Source of the DNA: RGIG3009 sp964470515
Lineage (GTDB): Bacteria; Bacillota; Clostridia; Oscillospirales; Acutalibacteraceae
Direction: 5' to 3'
DNA length: 31,614 nt
Assembly: GCA_964470515.1 (NCBI GenBank)
Contig: CAYYDD010000011.1
Location: 1-31,614, forward strand
Position 1 is the stretch's first letter. The number at the start of each line of letters is the position of its first letter. Made by a program: the position numbers and the translations under genes. This document shows, one piece after another, positions 6,413 to 12,694 of this stretch. The notes beneath the pieces were generated by a model. That model was not told where the DNA came from. It saw only the letters and a list, made by a program, of their open reading frames with translations, and made no database searches.

Positions 6413-7355
6413 GATACCCGTTTTCTTTACCATTGACGACGGCTATGCGCCGTTTTTAAGTGTGGCATTACATTCTGCCGTGCAAAACAGCTCGCCTGAG
6501 CGACGCTATCGCGCGATCGTCCTATATCAGGATCTGAGCGAGGAACACCGTCAGCGTCTGGGCGCGCTGGCTACGGAGCATTTTGCCGTGGATTTCGTGC
6601 CGATGGGCGAGGGCCTGGAGAGTATTACCGACCGTATGTCCAACCGCCTGCGGTGCGACTATTTCACGCTGACGATCTATTTCCGCCTGTTCATTCCCGC
6701 GATGTTTCCGCAGTATGATAAGGGTATTTACATTGACAGCGACGTGGTGCTGCGCGGCGATCTGGCCGAGCTGTTTGACACGGATATCGGGAATAGTTAT
6801 CTCGGTGCGTGTCCCGATCTGTCGGTCGTGGACGTACCGCCGCTGGCGGCGTATATGGAAAACGCGGTGGGTGTAGATCGGCATCGGTACATCAATTCCG
6901 GCGTGCTGCTGATGAATTTACAGCGGCTGCGCGAGCGGCAACTGGATCACCATTTCCTAACGCTGCTGAACACCTATCATTTCGATTGCATCGCTCCCGA
7001 TCAGGATTATCTCAACGCCGTGTGCGCGGGACGTATCCATTACCTGCCTGAGACGTGGGACGCGATGCCGAACGACAACAAGCCGCCGCTCGCGGATGCC
7101 AAGCTCATCCATTACAATCTGTTTTCCAAGCCGTGGTGCTACGACGGTATCCAGTATGCCGAGGATTTCTGGCACTACGCGGCGGACAGCGGGTATCTGG
7201 CCGAGATAGAGGCGTACAAGGCGGCGTATTCCGACGAGCAGAAAGCCAACGACGCGCGTTGCTTGCAACTGCTGGCCGAGCGGGGCGCGGCTATTGCGGC
7301 ATCGGAGATCACCTTTAAGAAGCTGTTTGAAAGCGGAGTGAGGATCCGGCTATGA
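6402..7355 (+). CDS. Glycosyltransferase family 8 protein (second copy)
   Basis: A 317-residue GT8 enzyme, clearly related to but divergent from its upstream neighbour. It shows PVFFTIDDGYAPFLSVALHS at the N-terminus, the DxD motif GIYIDSDVVLRGD (D112-S113-D114), YINSGVLLMNL (from residue 163), APDQDYLNAV and HYNLFSKPW near residue 235, the GT8 C-terminal motif. The donor and acceptor are unknown. The start overlaps the stop of the first copy, and GGAG lies just upstream of the ATG. Its stop overlaps the next start as ATGA, so translation is coupled. Confidence 0.9.
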   Translation: MCREIPVFFTIDDGYAPFLSVALHSAVQNSSPERRYRAIVLYQDLSEEHRQRLGALATEHFAVDFVPMGEGLESITDRMSNRLRCDYFTLTIYFRLFIPAMFPQYDKGIYIDSDVVLRGDLAELFDTDIGNSYLGACPDLSVVDVPPLAAYMENAVGVDRHRYINSGVLLMNLQRLRERQLDHHFLTLLNTYHFDCIAPDQDYLNAVCAGRIHYLPETWDAMPNDNKPPLADAKLIHYNLFSKPWCYDGIQYAEDFWHYAADSGYLAEIEAYKAAYSDEQKANDARCLQLLAERGAAIAASEITFKKLFESGVRIRL

Positions 7356-8215
7356 TCATTGGAGACAATCGTCCCGCTGTGATCGAGAACATCCGCCGCT
7401 GTGCGGAAAGCGGGAATTTTCACGCGAAAGTAGAGCTGAACGACCCGGTGCTGACCGACGAGCAAAGCGCGGCGATGGTACAGCGGTATCTACACGACCG
7501 TGGGACGGGCAGATTCAAGCTCAAGACGCTGGCGGCGCGGCGTATCGCGAATGTGCTGACTGCGTTGCTCAACCGCCATACGGAGCTCGTCGGCGCAGAG
7601 AAGGCTATCGGCATCACCGGCGGTGCAATACTGACGAGCAATCATTTCAGTCCCGTGGAGAATACGGGTATCCGTCACCTGACGCGGCGGCTCGGGAGGG
7701 GGCATCTGACGGTGGTTAGCCAGTTGAGCAATCTGGCAATGCCGGGCTTTTTCGGCTTTTTGATGAATTACGCCGATATCGTGCCGATGTCAGATAGCCC
7801 GTGCTATATGCGCAACGAGTTTGTGTCGGTGCTGTCCGAGCTGTTGGACAAGGGCGAGTACGTGCTGATCTACCCAGAGCAGGAGATGTGGTTCAACTAC
7901 CGCAAGCCGCGGCCGCTCAAGCGCGGTGCGTATTATTACGCCGCCCGCCTGAACGTGCCGGTCATTTGTTGCTTTATAGAGCAGCACGATCTGCCGAAGC
8001 GGGATACCGACGAATTCCGCCGTGTACGCTTCACCGTGCGCGTGCTGGAGGTGCTGTATCCCGATCCGACAAAGACCGCCAAGGAAAACAGCGTGTGGAT
8101 GTGTGAGCGCGATTACGCTCTCAAGGCGGCCGCCTACGAGGAGGCCTACGGCAAGCCGTTGACCTATGCGTTTGACCCGTTGGATATCGCGGGCTGGATG
8201 GGGGACACCGTATGA
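7352..8215 (+). CDS. PlsC-type acyltransferase (atypical motif I)
   Basis: A 287-residue protein of the lysophospholipid/1-acylglycerol-phosphate acyltransferase fold. The catalytic block is SNHFSPVENTG (N97, H98). Canonical PlsC has NHX4D; here the fifth residue after His is Glu103, followed by Asn104. Later blocks LIYPEQEMWFNY (E176) and VPVICCF correspond to motifs III and IV. There is no obvious membrane helix, so a peripheral membrane enzyme is likely. It overlaps the upstream GT8 and downstream acyltransferase genes by 4 bp each (ATGA). It probably acylates a lipid or sugar acceptor, but the substrate is not determinable here. Confidence 0.78.
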   Translation: MIIGDNRPAVIENIRRCAESGNFHAKVELNDPVLTDEQSAAMVQRYLHDRGTGRFKLKTLAARRIANVLTALLNRHTELVGAEKAIGITGGAILTSNHFSPVENTGIRHLTRRLGRGHLTVVSQLSNLAMPGFFGFLMNYADIVPMSDSPCYMRNEFVSVLSELLDKGEYVLIYPEQEMWFNYRKPRPLKRGAYYYAARLNVPVICCFIEQHDLPKRDTDEFRRVRFTVRVLEVLYPDPTKTAKENSVWMCERDYALKAAAYEEAYGKPLTYAFDPLDIAGWMGDTV

Positions 8216-8961
8216 GCCGCAGAGTGCGGTATTACCGCTCGTTTTCCGATGATTTTGTGGAGTCTGCCGATCAGCGTTACGCGTTGCCGGAGGAGTACTG
8301 CTGGGTGCGTGAGGATGGGTGGTCGCGTGTGCTGTCGGCGGTGATCTACGGCACGGCGTTCGTGCTGTCGTCGGTCTATTGCCGGGTATTTCTGCACGTG
8401 CGGTTTAAAAATCGCCGTGTGCTGCGGCAGACGAAGCAGACCGGTGCGGTGATCTATGCCAATCATACGCAGCCGGTGGGGGACGTGTTTATTCCTGCGC
8501 TCGCGTGCAGCCCCAACCGTATCTACACGGTGGTGAGCCCCGCTAATTTTGGTATCCCCGTCATCGGACGGTTGCTACCTTATCTGGGGGCGTTGCCCGT
8601 TCCCGACAACGTGCGCGGCCTCAAGCGGTTTTCTGCGGCGGTGGCACAGCGTCTGCAGCAGCATAAATGCGTGGTCATCTACCCTGAGGCGCACGTGTGG
8701 GAGTATTATACGGGCATCCGCCCGTTTCCCGAGACACCGTTTAAATTCCCCGTCAAGCACGGGGTGCCGGTATACAGTATGACCACGACCTATCAGCGAC
8801 GGCACTTCGGCGGTCGCCCGCGGGCGACGGTGTACATCGACGGCCCGTTTTATCCCGATACCGCCGTGCAACTGCGGGATGCGGTGCACGACCGTATGCG
8901 GCAGCGCAGCCGATATAGTACCTATGAGTATATCCGTTACGAAGAAAGGAAGTCATTATGA
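8212..8961 (+). CDS. PlsC-type acyltransferase (second)
   Basis: A 249-residue acyltransferase-fold protein. A hydrophobic stretch at about 40-62 may anchor it to the membrane. Motif I is ANHTQPVGDVFIP (N84, H85, D91), with five rather than four residues between His and Asp. The motif III region is VVIYPEAHVWEYYTGIRPF (E159), followed by GVPVYSMTTTY. The same pattern occurs in a clade of Clostridia proteins annotated as 1-acyl-sn-glycerol-3-phosphate acyltransferases. It is coupled by ATGA overlaps to the first acyltransferase and to the DegV gene, so acyl supply and acyl transfer sit in one transcript. Confidence 0.8.
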   Translation: MSRRVRYYRSFSDDFVESADQRYALPEEYCWVREDGWSRVLSAVIYGTAFVLSSVYCRVFLHVRFKNRRVLRQTKQTGAVIYANHTQPVGDVFIPALACSPNRIYTVVSPANFGIPVIGRLLPYLGALPVPDNVRGLKRFSAAVAQRLQQHKCVVIYPEAHVWEYYTGIRPFPETPFKFPVKHGVPVYSMTTTYQRRHFGGRPRATVYIDGPFYPDTAVQLRDAVHDRMRQRSRYSTYEYIRYEERKSL

Positions 8962-9815
8962 GCAAAAACCGAGTTAAGATCGTGGCCGATTCCTCCTGCG
9001 ATACGCCGGCACTGTCGGGGGTATCGTTTGAAACGGCGGCACTGAAGATCATCACCGCCGACCGCGAGTATGTGGACGATGCCGCGCTGGACGTCCGGCA
9101 GATGGTGGAGGATTTGCAGCATTACAAGGGAAAGTCATCCACCTCCTGCCCAAATGCGAACGATTGGCTACAGGCCTTCGGGGATGCCGAGCAGGTGTTT
9201 TGCGTGACCATCACAGGCACGCTGTCCGGCAGCTACAACGCCGCGTGTATGGCCAAGGAGCTGTATGAAGCGCAGTATCCCGGTCGCCGCGTATTCGTGT
9301 TAAATTCGCTGACGGCGGGACCGGAGATCGTACTGCTGCTGGAAAAGTTGCAGGAGCTGATTGCGCAGGGACGTGCGTTTGAAGATATCTGTGAGGCGGT
9401 AACGAAATACAGTCGTTGCACCGGGCTGTTATTTATGCTGGAATCAATGAAAAATCTGGCCAACAACGGCCGTGTCAGCCCGCTGACGGCGAAGATGGCG
9501 GGGTTGCTCGGTATTCGCGTAGTAGGCAAGGCCAGCGAGCGGGGAGACTTGGAGCCGCTGAGTAAATGCCGCGGTGAACAGAAGGCGTTGGAGGCCATCG
9601 TACAGTACCTGAAGTCGCTGAAATGTAACGGCGGCAAGGTGCGTATCGCGCATTGCTTTAACGAGGGCGCGGGACAGCAGCTGAAAAAGCTCATCAGCAC
9701 CGCGTTTGAAAAGGTGCAGGTGGAGCTGTATAACTGCCGCGGTCTGTGTAGCTTTTACGCCGAAAAGGGCGGTATCCTCATCGGGTTTGAGAAGGAAGCA
9801 CACGCGACAGCGTAA
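8958..9815 (+). CDS. DegV family protein (second paralogue)
   Basis: A 285-residue DegV/FakB-like protein expected to bind a fatty acid. It has KIVADSSCDTP at the start, KSSTSCPN near 59-66 (the usual TSQP position, here TSCP), ITGTLSGSYNAA near 85-96, and NLANNGRVSPLTAKMAGLLGI. It differs strongly from the DegV protein at 3856, so it is not a recent duplicate. A 4-bp overlap with the second acyltransferase and the absence of a FakA gene suggest it serves the acyltransferases of this operon. Last gene; a terminator follows at 9825. Confidence 0.88.
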   Translation: MSKNRVKIVADSSCDTPALSGVSFETAALKIITADREYVDDAALDVRQMVEDLQHYKGKSSTSCPNANDWLQAFGDAEQVFCVTITGTLSGSYNAACMAKELYEAQYPGRRVFVLNSLTAGPEIVLLLEKLQELIAQGRAFEDICEAVTKYSRCTGLLFMLESMKNLANNGRVSPLTAKMAGLLGIRVVGKASERGDLEPLSKCRGEQKALEAIVQYLKSLKCNGGKVRIAHCFNEGAGQQLKKLISTAFEKVQVELYNCRGLCSFYAEKGGILIGFEKEAHATA

Positions 9816-9824
9816 AGAAAGCCC

Positions 9825-9848
9825 CGGCGCGGCATGCCGCGCCGTTTT
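9825..9848 (+). terminator. Terminator of glycolipid-type operon
   Basis: A perfect 20-bp palindrome (9825-9844, arms CGGCGCGG and CCGCGCCG with a CATG loop) is followed by TTTT. It lies 10 bases after the DegV stop. Confidence 0.85.
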
Positions 9849-9853
9849 GTGCA

Positions 9854-9882
9854 TTGCAATGTGGTGCGGGAAAGGGTATAAT
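9854..9882 (+). promoter_or_regulatory. Promoter of flavoprotein gene
   Basis: TTGCAA (9854-9859), a 17-bp spacer and TATAAT (9877-9882), followed by an AAGGAG site at 9892-9897. Confidence 0.75.
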
Positions 9883-9905
9883 GAAGATAACGAAGGAGTG
9901 ATGGT

Positions 9906-10523
9906 ATGAAAATTTTAATGCTCAACGGTAGCCCGCGTAAGGGCAGTAACACCGGCATTGCGCTGGCAGAGATGGATAAGGTATTTCACAAGCACGGGCT
10001 GGAGACCGAGATCATCCAGATTGGCGGGATGGATATCCGCGGCTGTCTCGGCTGCGGCTATTGCTTTAAAAACGGCAAATGCACCATTGACGATATCGTC
10101 AACGAGCTTGCCCCGAAATTCGAGGAATGTGACGGTCTGGTGATCGGCAGCCCCGTGTTTTACGCGGCGGCGAACGGTACGCTGGTGTCGCTGCTCGACC
10201 GGCTGTTCTACAGCACGCCGTTTAATAAGACGATGAAGGTTGGCGCCGCCGTTGCGGTCGCGCGCCGCGGCGGTTGCTCTGCGACGTTCGATCAGTTGAA
10301 CAAGTACTTCACGATCGCCGGGATGCCAGTGGCGTCCAGTCAGTATTGGAACAGTGTGCACGGTCGCCGCGTCGGTGAAGCCGCAGAGGATGCCGAGGGC
10401 TTGCAGACGATGCGCACGCTGGCCGAGAATATGACGTTTCTGGTAAAGAGCATCGCGCTGGGCAAGGAGACGTTCGGTATCCCGGAAAAGGAGCCGTGGC
10501 AGCCCACGCATTTTATCCGCTGA
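9906..10523 (+). CDS. Flavodoxin-fold iron-sulfur flavoprotein-like oxidoreductase
   Basis: A 205-residue NADPH-dependent FMN reductase-fold protein. ILMLNGSPRKGSNTG (residues 3-17) is the FMN phosphate loop. It is followed by GCLGCGYCFKNGKC with C47, C50, C53 and C59 (CX2CX2CX5C), a compact cluster motif like that of archaeal and clostridial iron-sulfur flavoproteins (Isf). VIGSPVFYAAANGTLVSLLDR is the second flavin loop. The physiological partner is unknown; many homologues act as quinone, nitro or disulfide reductases. Start is supported by AAGGAG. The Nim-like gene follows after 38 bp and is probably co-transcribed. Confidence 0.85.
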   Translation: MKILMLNGSPRKGSNTGIALAEMDKVFHKHGLETEIIQIGGMDIRGCLGCGYCFKNGKCTIDDIVNELAPKFEECDGLVIGSPVFYAAANGTLVSLLDRLFYSTPFNKTMKVGAAVAVARRGGCSATFDQLNKYFTIAGMPVASSQYWNSVHGRRVGEAAEDAEGLQTMRTLAENMTFLVKSIALGKETFGIPEKEPWQPTHFIR

Positions 10524-10561
10524 GTGTGCGGCGGATTGCGTTGTGAAAGCGAGGGGACGGA

Positions 10562-11038
10562 ATGTTTCGTGAATTGTTGAGAAAAAAGCAGCTGCTGCCG
10601 ATGGAGATATGTATCGAGTTGCTTAAAACTGAGACCCGGGGCGTATTGTCGGTGCACGGCGACCATGGGTATCCCTACGGTATGCCATTGAATCATTGGT
10701 ATAACGTCGAAGATGGGTGTATCTATTTTCATTGCGGCAAGGTCGGGCATCGACTGGATGCTCTGCGAAGAAACGGCAAGGTGTCGTTTTGTGTGTACGA
10801 TCAGGGCATACGTGCCGAGGGGGAATGGGCATTTCAGGTGAACAGCGTGATTGTGTTCGGCACCGTGGATATTGTGGATGAGTCGACGCGGATCGTCGAT
10901 ATCACTACCAAGCTCAGCCATAAATTCACGCAGGATGAGGAGTATATCCGCCGTGAGATCGAAAGCGCTGCCCACCGCACGCTGCTCCTTCGGCTGACGC
11001 CGAAGCACATCTGCGGTAAGCGGGTGACCGAGGCCTGA
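10562..11038 (+). CDS. Nim-like pyridoxamine 5'-phosphate oxidase-family FMN protein
   Basis: A 158-residue split-barrel FMN-binding protein. Markers are the N-terminal helix followed by RGVLSVHGDHGYPYGMPLNH, then CIYFHCGKVGHRLDALRRN and VSFCVYDQ, which is the order seen in NimA/5-nitroimidazole-reductase-type proteins. Some such proteins reduce nitroimidazoles, but most chromosomal copies have no proven substrate, so a resistance role should not be assumed. GAGGGGACGG gives the ribosome site. It probably shares the promoter at 9854 with the flavoprotein gene. Confidence 0.85.
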   Translation: MFRELLRKKQLLPMEICIELLKTETRGVLSVHGDHGYPYGMPLNHWYNVEDGCIYFHCGKVGHRLDALRRNGKVSFCVYDQGIRAEGEWAFQVNSVIVFGTVDIVDESTRIVDITTKLSHKFTQDEEYIRREIESAAHRTLLLRLTPKHICGKRVTEA

Positions 11039-11322
11039 GTGATACTGGGATCGATGACAGGATTCGCAATTGCGAGTACTATCGATCCCCATTTGTAGAC
11101 ATTCCTGCTTGTTTCTAATCCTTTCCGTTCAAACCTGCATTCTCTTTAGCGCTTTTATGTCCATTGTCTCCGTGTGCTGCGGTCGCCGAAGTGGGATAAC
11201 ATATGGTAAGAACAACAACCCCGTGATGCGCCGAATTGATATGCACTATGGGGTTGTTGCTTCATTTCCCCATTGCAATAGATAACAGAAACCGCCATCG
11301 GCCCCCGATGGCGGTTTTGTGA
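11039..11322. other. Gene-free intergenic stretch with nested inverted repeats
   Basis: I see no credible gene in these 284 bp. Arms GGGATCGAT (11047-11055) and ATCGATCCC (11081-11089) enclose the palindrome TCGCAA-TTGCGA (11064-11075). Arms CAACAACCCC (11213-11222) and GGGGTTGTTG (11250-11259) form a second stem-loop. The terminator at 11289 closes the region. GATGACAGGATT at 11053-11064 also occurs in the tRNA-Pro gene at 12457-12468. Confidence 0.5.
11289..11317. terminator. Bidirectional terminator
   Basis: AAACCGCCATCGG (11289-11301) pairs perfectly with CCGATGGCGGTTT (11305-11317) around CCC, giving T-runs on both strands. It lies six bases beyond the stop of the minus-strand gene and also protects against read-through from the plus-strand genes. 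Confidence 0.85.
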
Positions 11323-11757
11323 CTATTCGGCGAGTTTTTGGCGGAACTCTTTTAGGGTGTCGATGCCTTTTTTGAAAAGGAGAAGCTCGTCGGCTTCTTC
11401 GGGTGTTGCGTCGATGTAGTCGATCTCACGCGCAAGTGCGGAAAGGGTGCTGATCGCCGACTGCAAGCAGTCCGCAGCACGCTCCTTTCGCGTTGCGGGT
11501 GCAGCGGGGGAGAATGGGACGGTCGCCTGATAGACCGCTGTGCCGGGCTTATCACAATTCATCCGCTGCACGGCTAGGCGGATACCGCCCGCCAGACACC
11601 CGTGAGTCGGGGCGGGCAAGCCGAAGAGGGTCATTTGCTCTACGATGTATTTCTCCATATCCTTGCGTGCGTGCGGTCGACCGTCGCTTAGCAGCTCCTC
11701 GCACAGAACGCGCACCTGCGCCGTAGTAGACAGCCCGGAAAGAATGGCCGGATTCAT
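11323..11757 (-). CDS. Hypothetical protein, possible winged-helix N-terminus
   Basis: A 144-residue protein that I cannot assign to a named family. Residues about 10-75 (TAQVRVLCEELLSDG...HGCLAGGIRLAVQ) have the helix pattern of a winged-helix DNA-binding domain. After a proline/alanine linker (about 83-90) the rest is a long amphipathic helix with many acidic and leucine residues, possibly for oligomerisation. It has a strong promoter of its own (11790-11818), an AAGGAG site 11 nt before the ATG, and a terminator at 11289. The palindrome inside its promoter would fit autoregulation. GC content is high like the core genome. Confidence 0.7.
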   Translation of the reverse strand: MNPAILSGLSTTAQVRVLCEELLSDGRPHARKDMEKYIVEQMTLFGLPAPTHGCLAGGIRLAVQRMNCDKPGTAVYQATVPFSPAAPATRKERAADCLQSAISTLSALAREIDYIDATPEEADELLLFKKGIDTLKEFRQKLAE

Positions 11758-11789
11758 ATGCTTCCACTCCTTGATAATGTGTTGACGCC

Positions 11790-11818
11790 AGTATATCGCA
11801 AAAGTTATAACTTGTCAA
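11790..11818 (-). promoter_or_regulatory. Minus-strand promoter with internal palindrome
   Basis: Read on the minus strand: TTGACA (11818-11813), 17-bp spacer, TATACT (11795-11790). The 12-bp perfect palindrome AAGTTATAACTT (11802-11813) lies between the boxes, touching the -35, which is the classical position for a repressor site. Confidence 0.75.
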
Positions 11819-11870
11819 TAAAATATCGTAAAAAAGTTAAAAATTATTTTTTTGTTGATCAACAAGATGA

Positions 11871-11969
11871 CCCACAATTACCAAATGGCGAGAGAAAGTC
11901 AATGTCTACGCCGAAACCCGCGAACAAGCTGAGATAAAACTCACCGTAAAGCACAAAAATAAAGGCTGA
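11871..11969 (+). pseudogene. Possible integrase N-terminal fragment (remnant)
   Basis: An open frame after a stop at 11868 reads about 32 residues, including KWREKVNVYAETREQAEIKL, and ends inside the hairpin at 11960. The pattern resembles the arm-binding region of tyrosine integrases (W-R-x-K-x-V-Y-x-x-T-R-x-x-A-x-x-K-L), and the position near a tRNA 3' end suits that. There is no start codon, ribosome site or catalytic domain, so if real it is a scar. The match is from memory of the motif and is weak. Confidence 0.25.
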
Positions 11970-11990
11970 TTTCAATAAAATCAGCCTTTA
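11960..11990. terminator. Strong hairpin terminator in AT-rich patch
   Basis: TAAAGGCTGATTT (11960-11972) pairs perfectly with AAATCAGCCTTTA (11978-11990) with a 5-nt loop. The better U-tract (TTTATTTTTG) is on the minus strand, so it terminates leftward transcription best. Confidence 0.7.
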
Positions 11991-11997
11991 TCCAATT

Positions 11998-12384
11998 ATG
12001 AATTATGTGATACGGGTTGAACTGGTTGTATTTGCGGTTTTTGGTTGGTTTTTATTGAATGAGGTGGGAATTGCCCTTGGCTGGACACATCTGATGATGA
12101 AACGTTTAAAAAATTTGATGTCGGTCCGTTGGAACCCCAAAAAAATAAATGTTTCTAGTGAACTTTGTGAAGAAGTAATAAAATGGGAAGTAGAGTATCA
12201 AACTGCTTTAAATGGGGAATATTCATTGGATTCGTCACCGTGGAGTGACGAACATTTCAAAGGCTTTTTCGCAAGATTGAGAATTATTAGCTCTCAAGCA
12301 ATGATTTCCAAAAAGGTTCAAGTCTGTTTTGTGAAAAAATATCTTTTTTGTACGCTCGACCTGACAACTAAAATTTGCCTATAA
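11998..12384 (+). CDS. AT-rich orphan ORF, one predicted membrane segment
   Basis: A 128-codon frame of unknown function. Residues about 5-27 are hydrophobic (VIRVELVVFAVFGWFLLNEVGIALGW); the rest is polar, with a WSDEHFKGFFARLRII segment. A hand-counted 60-base stretch is about one-third GC, far below the neighbours, which points to foreign origin. There is no ribosome site before the ATG and no promoter between it and the hairpin at 11960, so it may not be expressed or may be a fragment. It could also be chance coding in an AT-rich patch. Confidence 0.35.
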   Translation: MNYVIRVELVVFAVFGWFLLNEVGIALGWTHLMMKRLKNLMSVRWNPKKINVSSELCEEVIKWEVEYQTALNGEYSLDSSPWSDEHFKGFFARLRIISSQAMISKKVQVCFVKKYLFCTLDLTTKICL

Positions 12385-12387
12385 AAA

Positions 12388-12421
12388 CAGAAAAAACCCT
12401 GATAAAATCAGAGTTTTTCTG
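12388..12421. terminator. Terminator of tRNA-Pro (and orphan ORF)
   Basis: CAGAAAAAACCCTGAT and ATCAGAGTTTTTCTG form an imperfect stem around AAA. On the minus strand it is followed by TTTTTATAG, a good U-tract about 30 bases after the tRNA 3' end. It also lies four bases after the orphan ORF stop. Confidence 0.75.
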
Positions 12422-12449
12422 TGGCTATATCTTTTTTGTAGCCCGTTGA

Positions 12450-12526
12450 TGGTCGAGATGACAGGATTTGAACCTGCGGCCTCTGCGTCCCGAACGCAGC
12501 GCTCTACCAAACTGAGCCACATCTCG
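12450..12526 (-). tRNA. tRNA-Pro (anticodon CGG), CCA encoded
   Basis: On the minus strand a full cloverleaf reads from 12526 to 12450. The acceptor arms CGAGATG and CATCTCG pair over 7 bp, followed by discriminator A and an encoded CCA (12452-12450). The D-arm is GGCTCAGTTTGGTAGAGC. The anticodon stem CTGCG/CGCAG holds the loop TTCGGGA, so the anticodon is CGG (Pro, reads CCG). The T-arm is CAGGTTCAAATCCTG. It has its own consensus promoter at 12552-12580. An AT-rich patch lies at the 3' side, a usual place for integrated elements. Confidence 0.96.
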
Positions 12527-12551
12527 ATGGTTATCGCACAAAGCATAGGTT

Positions 12552-12580
12552 ATTATACTCTGTCATCGGCGGTTTGTCAA
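12552..12580 (-). promoter_or_regulatory. Consensus promoter of tRNA-Pro
   Basis: On the minus strand TTGACA (12580-12575), a 17-bp spacer and TATAAT (12557-12552), both perfect, ending 25 bp before the mature 5' end. Confidence 0.9.
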
Positions 12581-12602
12581 GGACTTTTTGCGTATCTTTT
12601 TA

Positions 12603-12631
12603 TTGCTCTTTTGCAGAATGTGTGGTAAAAT
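12603..12631 (+). promoter_or_regulatory. Candidate promoter of yfhO-like gene
   Basis: TTGCTC (12603-12608), 17-bp spacer, TAAAAT (12626-12631). This is a moderate match, diverging from the tRNA promoter. Confidence 0.5.
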
Positions 12632-12694
12632 ACTAACGTATATACCTGCGGCGCATTGGCGCCTGATAAATTCTGCATTAGAGGAGGATGTCCT

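Noticed and set aside
10562..11038. Calling the Nim-like protein a nitroimidazole resistance gene
   Set aside because: Only the fold is evident; most chromosomal split-barrel proteins of this kind have no shown resistance role.
11070..11285. A 71-codon plus-strand frame in the intergenic region
   Set aside because: No ribosome site; it crosses the stem-loop at 11213-11259 and has no family resemblance.
12446..12628. A short plus-strand frame across tRNA-Pro
   Set aside because: It overlaps the complete tRNA gene and its consensus promoter, and has no support as a protein.
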